Assembly (NCBI RefSeq): GCF_030035675.1
Contig: NC_084482.1
Span: 230,239,943 to 230,303,942, forward strand
Direction: 5' to 3'
From: Rhineura floridana
Lineage: Eukaryota > Chordata > Lepidosauria > Squamata > Rhineuridae
Length of the DNA stretch: 64,000 nucleotides
The notes under the pieces are model-generated. The model worked only from the letters and a program-made list of their open reading frames with translations, did no database searches and was not told the DNA's origin. The position numbers and the translations under genes are program-made. Of the stretch, positions 34,561-45,981 are shown piece by piece (position 1 is the first letter of the stretch; every line of letters begins with the position of its first letter).

Positions 34561-35639
34561 GCCATGGAATGCAAAGAAGCAAACTTTGGTCCAAAAACTC
34601 TGGTTTATGTTACAGGCAGGTTTTGGTATCTTTCTTAAGGGCAGAAAGCAGACAGTCCAGAGCCCTTTTATATCAGCAGTCACATCCCACATATTCATGA
34701 AAACCCCACCCCTGGCAATCAGATCATTCAAAAGTACAGCTGCAACATAAATTATATTTGAAAAAGCTCAAAAGGACATAAGAGGAACCCTGCTGGATCA
34801 GATTTAAAGACCGTTAAGGTCTCTCCACAGATCCTTTTTATTGAGCTAGGCTAGGCTGTTAATATATAAGCTGCAGCTCTTGTTAATGGGGGGATGTGGA
34901 GGGGGGCACTCCACATACATTGTACTGAGGCCAGGAAATCCTGTTGGCACCCATGGGTGCAAGTCAGCCGCTAATGCTACAGGAGCCCACCAAGCAGAAG
35001 ATGAAGGCACTCAGCAGCCCACTGGAAGTCCCAGCAGGTTTCCGTTCCTGACAGATGACAGCCTGGCTGCATGGAGCTGAAGGGATCAGAATCTGTGAGG
35101 TAAACACAGTCACCGGCCTCGAGCTCTTGGGGCAGGAGGGACCCTCAGGCTTTTCCCTCCAAAAATCCTCCTCAGATCACAGAGGACGGGACTTATAGTA
35201 ATGAATACCCCCCAATATTTCCAGCTCGTTCCCTTCTGGGGTCCCTTTTCACTCTTTGCCTGGAATTTGCAAGGTGTCCCGCATGCACCCTTGCCTGGGC
35301 TGTCTCTGCCTTTGCCCTCAATGACTCCCCACACAGAAGGTTTCACGTCCCAACGCTTCTTGCTGGAATCCTGTAACTTCTCCACCTGAAGCTCTTTCCA
35401 CACTCCAAGCATCTATAAGGTTTGTCCTCCTACACCTGCTCCTCACCCTTTTCCAGTGATACTTCAGATGGTTCTCCCTCAGCCTTGACCCCCCAGATGT
35501 ATCCTGATGGAATGAAAAGGAAAGGAGCTAAAATGCTGTGGAGAAATCCTGTGAATATATTATGATTTGTACTTTGAAAACATATTTCTGGGAGTTCTGT
35601 TGACATCAGAGTTTAACTGTCGAAGCTCGACGCCTTGTA
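34561..35639. other. No gene recognised
   Basis: Unremarkable sequence on both strands. Frames up to about 100 codons lack recognisable domains. Confidence 0.35.
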
Positions 35640-35998
35640 TGGAGTTATTTTATTATTTATTTATTTATTTATTTAATTTGGATCCCACCCTTCCTCCCAG
35701 CAGGAGCCCAGGTCGGCAAACAAAGTGCTAAAAACACTTTGAAACATCATAAAAACAGATCTTAAAATACGTTAAAATAAAACAGCATTAAAAACATTTT
35801 AAAAAACGTTTTAAAGGGTTAAAATATTATTTAAAAACATATTAAGCAATTCTTACACAGACACAGACTGGGATAGGTCTCAACTTAAAAGGCTTGTTGG
35901 AAGAGGAAAGTCTTCAAAAGGCACTGAAAAGATAGCAGAGATGGCACATGTCTAATATTCAAAGGGAGGGAACAAATATTCAAATATTCAAAGGGACG
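35640..35998 (-). mobile_element. L2-like LINE 3' tail family, copy 1
   Basis: ATTTATTTATTT start, GATCCCACCCTTCCTCCCAG and an A-rich block, then CAGACTGGGATAGGTCTCAA and CTTGTTGGAAGAGGAAAGTC. Closely repeated at 47229-47600. Minus orientation, 5'-truncated. Confidence 0.7.
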
Positions 35999-38444
35999 GA
36001 CCAAAACAAGATGTGCTGATAATCATGGGGGACTGCAATGCAGAAGTAGGGAACAGAGAAGAATTAGGAATTGTGGGGAAATGGGGCCTAGGAGACCGAA
36101 ACGAAGCAGGAGAAAGACTTGCTGAATTCTGTGAAGCCAATGATTTGTTTCTTGCCAACACATTTTTTGAACAACCGAAAAGACGACTATACACGTGAAC
36201 ATCACCAAATGGTCAATGTAGGAATCAAATTCATTATATAATTGGTAGCAGAAGGTGAAGAAGTTCCATACTTTCTGCAAAAACAAGACCAGGAGCAGAC
36301 TGCGATACAGATCATGAACTGGTCGTATCGAAAATCCGAGTAAAGCTAAAGAAGACCAACAAAGCAATCATAACGCCAAAATACAATTTAAATAACATCC
36401 CAGAAGCGTATAAAGATCAAATAAGGAACCAGTTTGCGGCTTTGAACTTAGTTGACAGAGAACCAGAAGAACTATGGAGTGAAGTCAGAGACGTTATCAG
36501 AGAAGAATGCAAAAAGACAATACCTCTAGTTAAAAAGAGAGAAAGACCCCAATGGATGACTGAAGAAACTCTTCAAATGGTTAAAGAGAGAAGGAAAGCA
36601 AAAGCAAAAGGAGATAGAAACACGGTCAGAACCCTAAATGCAACTATACAACAACTAATACGTAGGGACAAAGAGAACTATTACAATAGTTACTGTATAG
36701 AAATAGAAGAGGACAACAAAAAGGGTAGAACAAGAGCCCTGTTGCAAAAGATTAGAGAAATGAAAGGGAAATTTAAACCACGAGTAGGGATGTTGAATAA
36801 TCAACAGGGGAACACACTGACTGACCCAGATGAAATAAAAGGAAGATGGAAGCAATACACTGAAGAACTCTATAAAAGAGAAGCCAGAATGACAGATTCA
36901 TTCACAGAGGAACCGTATGATGAAGAAGCAGAAATTTTACAATGTGAGGTGAAAGCTGCTCTTAAAATATTTGGAAGACACAATCACCAGGAACAGATGG
37001 CATAACAATAGAGTTGCTGCAAGCTAATGAGACTGAATCTGTCCAAATTTTGACTAAAATCTGTCAAGAAATATGGAAAACTAAATAATGGCCCACTGAC
37101 TGGAAGCGTTCCATATACATCCCAATTCCAAAGAAAGGGGATCCCAGGGAATGCAGTAATTATCAAACTATTGCCTTAATATCCCATGCAAGTAAAGTAA
37201 TGCTCAAGATTCTGCAACAAAGGCTCTTGCCATATATGGAGCGAGAAATGCCAGACGTCCAAGCTGGATTTCAAAAGGGAAGAGGTACCAGAGATCATAT
37301 CGCAAACTTACGTTGGATAATGGAATGGACCAAGGAATTTCAGAAGAAAATCACCCTGTGCTTTATAGACTACAGCAAAGCCTTTGACTGTGTAGATCAT
37401 GAAAAACTATGGAATGCTTTAAAAGAAATGGGGGTGCCACAGCATCTGATTGTCCTGATGGGTAACCTATACTCTGGACAAGAGGCTACTGTAAGGACAG
37501 AATATGGAGAAAACGATTTGTTCCCCATCGGAAAGGGTGTAAGACGGGTGCATTTTATCACCCTATTTATTTAATCTATACGCAGAACATATCATACGGA
37601 AAGCAGGATTGGACCAAGAAGAAGGAGATGTGAAAATTGGAGGGAGAAATATCAATAATTTCAGATATGCAGACGATACCATACTACTAGCAGAAACCAG
37701 TAATGATTTGAAATGAATGCTGATGAAAGTTAAAGAGGAAAGCACAAAAGCAGGACTACAGCTGAACATCAAAAAGACTAAAATGATGACAACAGAAGAT
37801 TTATGTAACTTTAAAGTTGACAATGAGGACATTGAACTTGTCAAGAATTATCAATACCTTGGCACAGTCATTAACCAAAATGGAGACAATAGTCAAGAAA
37901 TGAGAAGAAGGCTAGGACTGGGGAGGGCAGCTGTGAGAGAACTAGAAAAGGTCCTCAAATGCAAAGATGTATCACTGAACACCAAAGTCAGGATCATTCA
38001 GACCATGGTATTCCCGATCTCTATGTATGGATGTGAAAGTTGGACAGTGAAAAAAGTGGATAAGAGAAAAAATCAACTCATTTGAAATGTGGTGTTGGAG
38101 GAGAGCTTTGCGGATACCATGGACTGCGAAAAAGACAAATAATTGGGTGTTAGAACAAATTAGACCAGAACTGTCACTAGAAGCTAAAATGATGAAACTG
38201 AGATTATCATACTTTGGACACATAATGAGAAGATATGATTCACTAGAAAAGAGAATAATGCTGGGAAAAACAGCAGGGAGTATAAAAAGAGGAAGGCCAA
38301 ACAAGAGATGGATGGATTGCATCAAGGAAGCCACAGACCTGAACTTACAAGATCTGAACAGGGGGGTTCATGACAGATGCTCTTGGAGGTCACTGATTCA
38401 TGGGGTCGCCAAAAGTCGTCGTCGACTTGGAGGCACATAACAAG
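35999..38444 (+). mobile_element. RTE-BovB LINE, 5'-truncated
   Basis: Encodes the BovB protein from mid-endonuclease onward: MGDCNAEVGN, DCDTDHELVVSK, then RT with IPIPKKGDPRECSNY, DVQAGFQKGRGTRDHIANLR, CFIDYSKAFDCVDHEKLW, GKGV...LSPYLFNLYAEHI-like and FRYADDT (near 37670), and the C-terminus MFPISMYGCESWTVKK, SYFGHIMRRYDSLEKRI and HGVAKSRRRL (near 38400). The order and wording match the BovB family known from squamates and ruminants. The frame has several stops and shifts (for example a TGA at 36196 in place of a Trp codon in YTWTSP), so it is inactive. The 3' end is reached at about 38444. Confidence 0.92.
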
Positions 38445-38449
38445 AACAA

Positions 38450-38660
38450 GGTGCTGCTACACTCTGCATTGTGCAGAATGAACTTCCCAATAAGACGGTA
38501 TCTGCAGGAGGCCCTCACCTGGAGAGTTCAGTGACCGACTGGGTATATAAGGGGTAAGACGGTCTTTCAGGTATCCTGGTCCTGAGCTGCGTAGGGCTTT
38601 GTACACCAAAACTAGAACCTTGTACTTGGTCCGGCAGCAAATTCTAGCAGTAGGTGCTTG
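38450..38660 (-). mobile_element. L2-clade LINE fragment
   Basis: Minus-strand YKVLVLVYKALRSSGPGYLK and TPYIPSRSL resemble the L2 C-terminal region at 49560. Short and truncated at both ends. Confidence 0.65.
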
Positions 38661-38879
38661 GTAACAGGTTGTGGAAAGAGACACAGAGAGAGACAATTTT
38701 AACAAAAATCTGTTTTGTTTTTCCTCCATTTAAGGTGGACAGCCTGTTACATATGCACAGCTGGAATTTACAAACCTAGGATGGATCTTGTCTGACAGGA
38801 ACATGGCTCTTTCCACTGCCCAGAGGGCTGCTCGCATCCCCTCCCTCCCTCCCAAAAAGGTTAACCCCCTGTTACCTGC

Positions 38880-39095
38880 AACACGAGACAGTGCTGGAAC
38901 ATGAGACCCAGAGAACAGATGGCACTCTGCGAGCTACTGGGGAAGAACAAAGGACAAGTACGAGTAGCGCTGTGACTAATGACGCAGCTGGGTCAAAGCC
39001 GAAAGGAAGCCCAGAGGGTGATGCGCACAGATGCAAGAGGAGAGTCCAGAGTTGTACGACACACAGAATAGGAACATGGAATGTGAGAACCTTTC
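38880..39095 (+). mobile_element. RTE-like LINE 5' fragment
   Basis: A GC-rich 5' part leading to RIGTWNVRTF, the first endonuclease motif of RTE/BovB proteins. It ends abruptly at about 39095, where L1 sequence in the opposite orientation begins. Not part of the 36-38 kb copy, which keeps the opposite (3') portion of the protein. Confidence 0.55.
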
Positions 39096-40170
39096 TCAGC
39101 ATCCAAGAAAATCAAAGCAGCTTGGATGTCATTTCGTTGTTCTAGATATTCCAACACATTCAAAACATTCCTGACATTATCACGTAATTGTCTTTTAGGT
39201 AAAAACCCCGCTTGATCTTCCTGAATAAATTGTTGTAATATTATTTTCATTCTTTCAGCCAAAATCATTGTAAAAATTTTATAGTCATTATTCAGTAAAG
39301 ATATTGGCCAATAATTTTTTGTTTTAGTTAAATCCTGCTCCTCTTTAGGTATTAATGTTATATTGGCATTTTTCCAACTATCCGGTATCTTCCCCTCTTG
39401 TAAAATAGAATTCATTGTATACTGTAAAGGTAGTAAAAGTTCCTCCTCCAAGCATTTGTAATACATTGTTGATAGTCCATCCGGTCCTGGCGCCTTTCCT
39501 AATTTAATTTTACTTATAGCCTCAGATATTTCTCTTGACGTAATAGGACCATTAATAGCTTGTCTCTGAAGATCTGTAATTTGGGCAAATTCTGTTTGGA
39601 TATATACTCTTCTATTTTTTCTGAGGGAATTTCCTGACACTTGTACAAAGTTGAATAATATTGATGGAAAACCCTTTGGATTTTTAAATTGTCTGTCAAC
39701 ATCTCATCTCCTTCTTGTATCTTTAAAATAAGATTTTTTGTCGTTCTTTTCTTAATTTATATGCTAGCAATTTCCCCGGTTTATTTGCAAATTCAAAAGT
39801 CCTTTGTTTAGCAAAATTTAATTTCCTTTCCATTTCTCTAACTGTCAACATTGACACTTGTTTCTGTAACATTTTAATTTGATTTACAGTAGAAGCTTTA
39901 GTTGGATTCTTTTTCAATTCTTCCTCTTTTTGTTTTATTTCTTCCAAAATCAATTGCATTTTCTGTTGTTTCTTCTTTTTTAATTCAGAATTACATTTAA
40001 TAAAATATCCCCTCATAAATGCTTTACTTGTATCCCAAACAATATTTTCATCTGTTCCTTTATGTAAATTGTGTTAAAAAAACTCTTTTAATTTCTTCTT
40101 ACATTCCTGCACTATTTTATCATTCTGTAATAAAGATTCATTTAGTCTCCATCTAAATCCAATTTTTTTT
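39096..40170 (-). pseudogene. L1 ORF2 middle part, broken
   Basis: Minus strand. A Lys/Glu-rich linker after the endonuclease (about 40060-39725), then RT with SKIKLGKAPGPDGLS, ANITLIPKE, YWPISLLNNDYKI and QAGFLPKRQLRDNV. It stops at the junction in FLDAEK, the first RT catalytic motif. Several frame breaks. The catalytic FADD-type box and everything downstream are missing. Confidence 0.82.
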
Positions 40171-40872
40171 TTAAGTCAATATCACTGGATTATGATCCGA
40201 AAAGGTTTTTGGTAACACATCCATCTTGGAAATATCTTTCACTAAATTTTTAGACATCCAAATCATATCAATCCTCAAAAATGTTTTATGTCTTTCTGAA
40301 AAGTAAGTAAATTCCTTTGCATTGTCATTTATATATCTGCAAGCATCCACCAATTCTAAATTTTCCATCAATTCGAAACAGATCTTCGGCAATTTGCCCT
40401 GTGTCTCTTTAATATTTTTCTCAGAAAGTCTATCCATTTTTGGTGAAATTACCCCATTCCAATCACCCATGACACACCAATGATCATATGCAAACTCTGA
40501 TAGTTTTTCCATAAGTCCAGTATAAAACCTTGTTTTATCTTCATTAGGAGCATAAATGCCCACTATCAAAATTTTTGTACCCTGAATGGTGATTTCAACT
40601 CCCACAAATCTGCCACTATCATCCAATAATATCAATTTAGGAGACAATTGTGAATTAATATAAAGAACCACACCATTTTTTTTGAATCCTGCCGAAATAA
40701 ATTCTTCACCCAAATTTTTACAAATTAAATATTTAGGATCTTTCTTCTTAATATGAGTTTCTTGTAAACAAATTATATCCAATTTTAATTTTTTCAAATA
40801 ATGAAATACTTTCTTTCTCTTCTGCGATGAATTAGCTCCATTTATATTCCAAGTTAGATATTTGTAATCCAT
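40171..40872 (-). CDS. L1 ORF2 endonuclease domain
   Basis: 233 codons starting MDYKYLTWNINGANSSQKRK, with CLQETH, GIYAPNED, MGDWNGVIS and SDHNPVIL, the ordered motifs of the L1 AP-endonuclease. The catalytic Asn, Glu, Asp and His residues appear present. The frame closes with TGA after NPVILT, where the protein should continue, so ORF2 is truncated. The start lies 2 nt from the ORF1 stop. Confidence 0.85.
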   Translation of the reverse strand: MDYKYLTWNINGANSSQKRKKVFHYLKKLKLDIICLQETHIKKKDPKYLICKNLGEEFISAGFKKNGVVLYINSQLSPKLILLDDSGRFVGVEITIQGTKILIVGIYAPNEDKTRFYTGLMEKLSEFAYDHWCVMGDWNGVISPKMDRLSEKNIKETQGKLPKICFELMENLELVDACRYINDNAKEFTYFSERHKTFLRIDMIWMSKNLVKDISKMDVLPKTFSDHNPVILT

Positions 40873-40874
40873 TT

Positions 40875-41840
40875 TTAAGCATGTATTTTAGAAAAGTCTG
40901 TGCCTGTTGCTCCCTTTGATCCATCATCATCCTTTTCTTCCTCTACCTGTTTCTGTTGACTTTGTTTCCCAGGAATTATATCCATATCTTTGAGTTTATC
41001 TTCTTCCATGTCTTTTGAAGCTTTTCTCAAGAAATCCCTTGCTTTTTGAACAGTATTTAATCGATACTTCTGTTGTCTAAATGTAAAAATCACTCCCTCT
41101 GGAACATCCCATCTAAATTGAATTTTACATTGTTTAAGTTTTTCTGTGAAGAAAACGTAATCTTTTCTCTTACGTAGAAGCCTAACAGAAATTTCCTTCA
41201 TCACCTGTATTTCTTTACCATCAATTTTGAAGACATTGTTAAAATGATGTTGCAAAACAATATCTCTGGTCCTCTTTTTTAAAAAATAAACAAGCACATC
41301 TCTTGGGATTTTTTTTATTGTTGCATATCTGAAATTTATTCTATAAACTTTGTCTATTTCAAATTCCATCCGATCTTCATTCCTGTCGAAGGATTTTGCC
41401 AAAACATTAACAATTTTCTCTCTGATATCTTCACCTGTTTCCTCAGGAATTGCACGGAATCTCAAGCAATGTTCTTTATCTCTAAGTTCCATAACAGCAA
41501 TATAGTCCAAATTTTTTTCCAATTCCATATTTGTAATATCTATTCTATTCTCTAAGGTTTGCACCTTATCTTTAACATTTTTTACATCCTGTGTTAATTG
41601 CCCAATGTTATTTTTAATCTCACCCACTTCTGTTTTAATATGATCTTGTAAATCTTTAAAATCCTTTTTCATATTGCAAAATTCATCTTTAAGTTGTTGT
41701 CTGTCCTGTTTCATCTCTTGTTTCAACTCTTGTTTAAAATCACTAAATCCCTCCATAATTTTCTGGAACATGTCCATCCCTTCCTGTGTATCAATTGAAA
41801 CTCTTCGCTCCAAAACTTTGGCTGTTTTCCTAGTTGTCAT
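40875..41840 (-). CDS. L1 ORF1 protein
   Basis: 321-codon open frame from the ATG at 41840 (MTTRKTAKVLERR); an ATG 24 codons upstream would add a non-conserved stretch. Order: a short basic N-terminus, a long coiled coil (residues about 15-125, KQELKQEMKQDRQQLK and similar heptads), a region like the L1 RNA-recognition motif (LRFRAIPEE, about 130-200) and a C-terminal domain (KDYVFFTEKLKQCKIQFRW, about 220-290), then an acidic tail. It encodes the RNA-binding chaperone that trimerises in L1 particles. Intact, unlike its ORF2. Confidence 0.85.
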   Translation of the reverse strand: MTTRKTAKVLERRVSIDTQEGMDMFQKIMEGFSDFKQELKQEMKQDRQQLKDEFCNMKKDFKDLQDHIKTEVGEIKNNIGQLTQDVKNVKDKVQTLENRIDITNMELEKNLDYIAVMELRDKEHCLRFRAIPEETGEDIREKIVNVLAKSFDRNEDRMEFEIDKVYRINFRYATIKKIPRDVLVYFLKKRTRDIVLQHHFNNVFKIDGKEIQVMKEISVRLLRKRKDYVFFTEKLKQCKIQFRWDVPEGVIFTFRQQKYRLNTVQKARDFLRKASKDMEEDKLKDMDIIPGKQSQQKQVEEEKDDDGSKGATGTDFSKIHA

Positions 41841-42870
41841 TCTTGAAAAAAAAAAACCTTTTCTATTATTAGCCAATGTAGAGGCAAACAGTTTCTTTTC
41901 TCCCAGCAACAAAAAAGTTAATATTCCAGGCCTGTTTAACCAACACAGTTCTTATCTCCAGCACATTCAGGAATGTAAAACAAATCCAGTTCTCAGCATC
42001 CAGCAGTTAGTAAGATACACGAACAGCAGATTCGTTAAAAAAAACATTAATCCAAAATAAAAAAAAATATTCTCAGATATATTTCCTTCAAATAATCAAA
42101 TCATCTTATCTAATAAGTTGCCTCTTATCTGTTTAATCTTTGTAATTCCAGCTTTAAGCCAGCTTTTTGTCATAAAAAATAAAGCAGGTTCTTTGAATTG
42201 CTCCCTTCTTCCTTAGCTTTGTATAATACAAAAAAAGTGTGACTCACCCAAGTTTCTGAGTTGCCGATTCGTAAACAAGTCTCTTTTACGATAGTAATTA
42301 AAGTTAGTTGATAAGATTTAGACAGAAGGAGACTAGCTCGTTAAAAACGTTTTTAAAAGAGAAAGAAAAAAACGTCTCGCTTACTTTCAGCACAGCCTGT
42401 TGGAAATCAGTCTTCCGCTGCTAGAAAAGCCTTCTTATCTCAGGGGGATTCCTGATCAAATCTAGCAATCTACAGCTCGATGGAGTTCCGTGGATAATCT
42501 CTTCGGTTCCCCTTTTATCTTGGAGAACATTTATGCCAGTCAAAAATTCCTCTTGACTGGCTTTTAACTGAAATAAGCTTCCTCTGAGATAGAACTCACT
42601 CAGAGACAATCACCAGCCAGCACTCCTTCCGGGAAGTCCACAGTGGTAATTTGTTAATAGCTCTGTAAATATCTGGCTATTTTATGGCAACCACTAACCA
42701 CCCTCTGTCCCAGACCTACTTCAATCTAGCAGCAGATTTCACGCCTTGACATGATTTCTTCGGAGTTGTACCAATAAAAATATTTTTCAAGCTCCCTCAG
42801 TCTTTAAACTGTTTTCTTCCCTAAAGGTTTAGGCTCAAAAGAGTGCCACGTTTGTCAGTACTGGGGAAGA
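41841..42870 (-). mobile_element. L1 5' untranslated region
   Basis: AT-rich non-coding DNA upstream of ORF1 on the minus strand. A T-run (read on the minus strand) sits just before the ORF1 start. The 5' limit, placed near 42870 where composition changes, is approximate. Confidence 0.5.
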
Positions 42871-42929
42871 AAACGGGGTGTGTGTGCTAAATGTGCCCAT
42901 TTCTATACAACTTCTTTATCTGTATAAAT

Positions 42930-44155
42930 GTTTCTTTTTCTAAAAAAAATATTTTATTTCCATTTTGCATGAACATATATTTAGTTAGAACATAGTACAA
43001 AAAAACTATTAACTCTCTTTCCCCAACCCCTATCACCCCCCTTCCCTCCCTTTCCCCTAATGACTATTGACTTTCAAGGTTTTATTTTGTAGTTCTCTTC
43101 TCTGAGAAACTTCCATTCTTATGATATCCACAGCGATCCGAAAGGGTAAGGCACTGGTCCCAAACTAGTGTCCGATGTAGCAGCCAAGATAAAGGGCCAC
43201 CAATCCACTTCAAAAGAGTCCTTCCTTTTCTGTTTTCCCTCCGCCATTCTTATTTTCTGTGTTAACTTCTCTAATAGAGCAATTTCCCATAGTTTCTTTT
43301 GCCAGTTTTGCAGTGTTAAACCATCCAGAGTTTTCCAATATTTGGCAATCGTCAATCTGGCTGCCGCCCGCATAAATCCTGTAAGTCTTTTATATTGTAG
43401 ATTTGTGTTTTGTTCCATAAAAATGTTCAATAAAGCTAATTCAGGCCTGAAGTAACACTGTTGTTTTGACAATTTCTGTATTTCTCCCCACACCTCCTGC
43501 CCCAAACCCTTGAGTTTATGACATTCCCACCACATGTGTAATATGAGCCTTGTACTTCGCATCCTCTACAATACTTTCGTGTGCTATTTTTAGAGATCTG
43601 TGCTAAATTCAGGGGGGTTAAATACAATTTTTGTATTACTTTTAGGACTGTTTCTCTATAGGAAGTCGAAATAGCTCTATATGGGAATTTTGTCCACATA
43701 TCATTCCAGTCCTCTTCTTCAATCTGGCATTTCAGGTCTGATTCCCATACTTGTTTTAAAATTGAGTTGGAACCCATATCCTTATTTACCAAAAATCTAT
43801 ATAATTTTGAAATCACCCCCTTTTCCATTCCCTCCATACTTAACATTAGTTAGATGGGCCACTGGCCTGATCCAGCAGGCTCTTGTTATGTTCTTATGTT
43901 CTTAGTTTATCACCTTCTGTTAATTGTCTAGTACCTTGCATTAGAATATGATGTTTCCTTATAAAAGTACTAAGTTGATACCAACAAATCCATGACACGT
44001 CCATCTCCTTAAATTTAGTTTTCCATTCATCACATGATAAAGGTAGTCCGTTTGTATAAAAATCCTTCAGTCTGTATAAATTATTGTAAATTAGGCTTTT
44101 ATCCTCTATTTAATAAATGTTACTTTCTGTCATACCTATAACATCTTCCCACCTT
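42930..44155 (-). mobile_element. Second L1, 3' part of ORF2 and tail
   Basis: Minus strand. C-terminal ORF2 with SYRETVLKVIQKLYLTPL, LHMWWECHKLKGLGQEVWGE and AARLTIAKYWKTLDGLTLQ, then a tail reaching an A-rich end at about 42935. It lies 5' of the first L1 in the same orientation, so these are two fragments in tandem, not one element. A 58-bp piece of another repeat is inserted at about 43851-43908. Confidence 0.8.
43851..43908 (-). repeat. ACATAAGAA-family repeat fragment inside L1
   Basis: Minus strand: AAGAACATAAGAACATAACA then AGAGCCTGCTGGATCAGGCC, matching 52676-52740. Inserted in L1 sequence that continues on both sides. Confidence 0.75.
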
Positions 44156-44301
44156 TGGTTGGTTACTTATTTAAAACAATTTTATGCCACCCTTCATTCA
44201 AAATGCCAAGGCAGCACAACAGGGCATTAACAGTCAATAAATGTAGCATTAATCATAGCAGCTGGACAGTCTCTCAATGGGCTGCTCAATGCATCAATTT
44301 T

Positions 44302-44358
44302 ATTTGTTTGTTTGTTTGTTTGTTTGTTTGTTTGTTTGTTTGTTTGATTGATTGATTG

Positions 44359-44420
<62 letters not shown>
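44302..44420. repeat. TTTG/ATTG compound microsatellite
   Basis: A TTTG run of about 11 units followed by an ATTG run of about 18 units with one interruption. It abuts an L2 tail on its right, a usual place for such repeats to grow. Confidence 0.95.
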
Positions 44421-44830
44421 TCATTAAACTTATAGACCGCCCCATAGCCAAAGCTCTCTGGGCAGTTCACAAGACAAGAAACATCAAAAATACAATAAAC
44501 GTGTAACAATATAAACACATTAAAAGTTTAAAATGTTAAAAAAATTAAAACAATATCAGCGCATACAAACATATTAAAAAGCCTGGGTGAAGAGAAAAGT
44601 TTTAACCTGGCGCCGGAAAGATAGTAACGTTGGCGCCAGGCGTATCTCCTCTGGGAGATCATTCCACAGTTCGGGGGCCACCACAGAAAATGCCTTTTTC
44701 CGCATTGCCACCCTCCGAGCTTCCCTATAAGTAGGAACTCGGAGGAGGGTCTTTGATGATGAGCGTAGTGTACGGGCAGGTTCGTAACGGGGAAGGCGTT
44801 CCAACAGGTCCCAGCAAAGGTCTCAGGAGG
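44421..44830 (-). mobile_element. L2-clade LINE 3' end
   Basis: Minus strand. C-terminal codons YREARRVAMRKKAFSVVAPE, then LWNDLPEEIRLAPTLLSFRR and QVKTFLFTQAF, closing with a stop, a short 3' UTR and the CTATGGGGCGGTCTATAAG tail. Close to 17130-17250. Confidence 0.85.
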
Positions 44831-45114
44831 CATCAAAAACTCAGCCTTTCATTGAGTGTGTGGTTGGATGTTTCCACCAGGTAGGTGCCACAACTGAAAA
44901 GGCCCTGTTGCCATTTGTCCCCAGATGGAGATCAATCTCTGGATAGCCGCACTTCTGGCATGGTATGGATACTTGACATGTACCTCGCTGGCACCCATTT
45001 ACCCCCCATCTGAGTTATCACAGTGGGGAGGACAGCCTGGCTGGGAGTCCAGAGTCTGTGAGTTCTAATCCCCATTCATGTCTCCTGGGTGTCTCCAGCT
45101 AAAGATCACCCCCA

Positions 45115-45400
45115 CAGGGAGTGGCTCAGCGGTTACGTGCCCTGCCACCTGTGCAGCCGTGGGCAAGTGGCAAAGTCCCAAGGAGCCCAGCTGCCCCCCA
45201 GCTGGCAGTTACAGACAAGGAAGGGGCTGGCTTGTGCAGCTGTGGCAAGCTAAGCAGGCCCTGGCCAGCTAGGGAGGACTAGCCTCAGAGGGGTGCAATG
45301 GTAAACCCCCTCTGAATACCGCTTACCATGAACACCCTATTCATAGGGTAGCCATAAGTCGGGATAGACTTGAAGGCAGTCCATTTCCATTTTCAGTTTC
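45115..45400 (+). mobile_element. tRNA-headed SINE with BovB-like tail
   Basis: The head has an A-box-like TGGCTCAGCGGTTA and a long GC-rich body. The 3' part CCCTATTCATAGGG, then TAGCCATAAGTCGGGATAGA and CTTGAAGGCAG, is the BovB-type tail shared with 27649-27850 and 61690-61790. The head differs from the SINE at 53866, so this is a second subfamily. Confidence 0.65.
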
Positions 45401-45897
45401 ATACCCATTCTCTCCCCCCCCCCAATTGACTCAGACTGGCCCGAATGTTCTTGCTTTGTCATGTGTGATATGAGTCCAATCTGGAAACCTCCATTTGCTT
45501 CAGGACCTTGCATGGTTTGCAAAGGTGGTTTCCTTCCTGAATGTGTCATACTGGATATTAAGGGCATCACCACCCTTACCATGGGGTTGACTTGTCAGGA
45601 AAGGGCTCTCATGTTCTAGGATTGTTCCCTTCATTCACCATTGATGAATACTCTGTGGAGAGTGGAGTGGAGTCTGCGGGGAGCATCTTTTGCAGGGGGA
45701 GGCGGGATGGGCATGCTTGATCAGGCTCTGGGCTGCTAGGGGAGCCTGGACTACTCAGTTTACTTTCCACATTGTTATCAGACAATTTTTTTAATCATCT
45801 AACATAATACGACTTCTGCGTGGTTTTTGGATTTGTTTGTCTTTGCAGGAGATAGAACTGGATGGCCCATGATCCTTTGGATTAGTAGCTCAAGTCA
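45401..45897. other. No gene recognised
   Basis: Unremarkable sequence up to the target duplication at 45883-45897. Confidence 0.35.
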
Positions 45898-45945
45898 CAG
45901 GACAGAAAAGAGAGGCAGGCTCTGGTGCTTGGTAAATTTATTGAG

Positions 45946-45981
45946 GCTCAACGCGTTTCAGAGTAATCCTTCCTCAGGAGC
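45946..45981 (-). ncRNA. Hammerhead ribozyme-like motif, left arm
   Basis: Read on the minus strand: GCTC, core CTGAGGA, a bulge A, GGA-TTAC-TCT (3-bp helix II with one wobble pair), core GAAA, CGCGTT and GAGC. GCTC and GAGC pair as helix I. Helix III is only the self-complementary ACGCGT. Same layout as 46354-46389, opposite strand. Confidence 0.55.

Noticed and set aside
38891-39145. 84-codon plus-strand frame with RIGTWNVRTF as a host endonuclease-like gene
   Set aside because: The motif and GC-rich lead are the start of an RTE LINE protein, cut off after the first motif.
44302-44420. Regular short repeat that could be read as a CRISPR-like array
   Set aside because: It is a 4-bp microsatellite without spacers, in a vertebrate genome.
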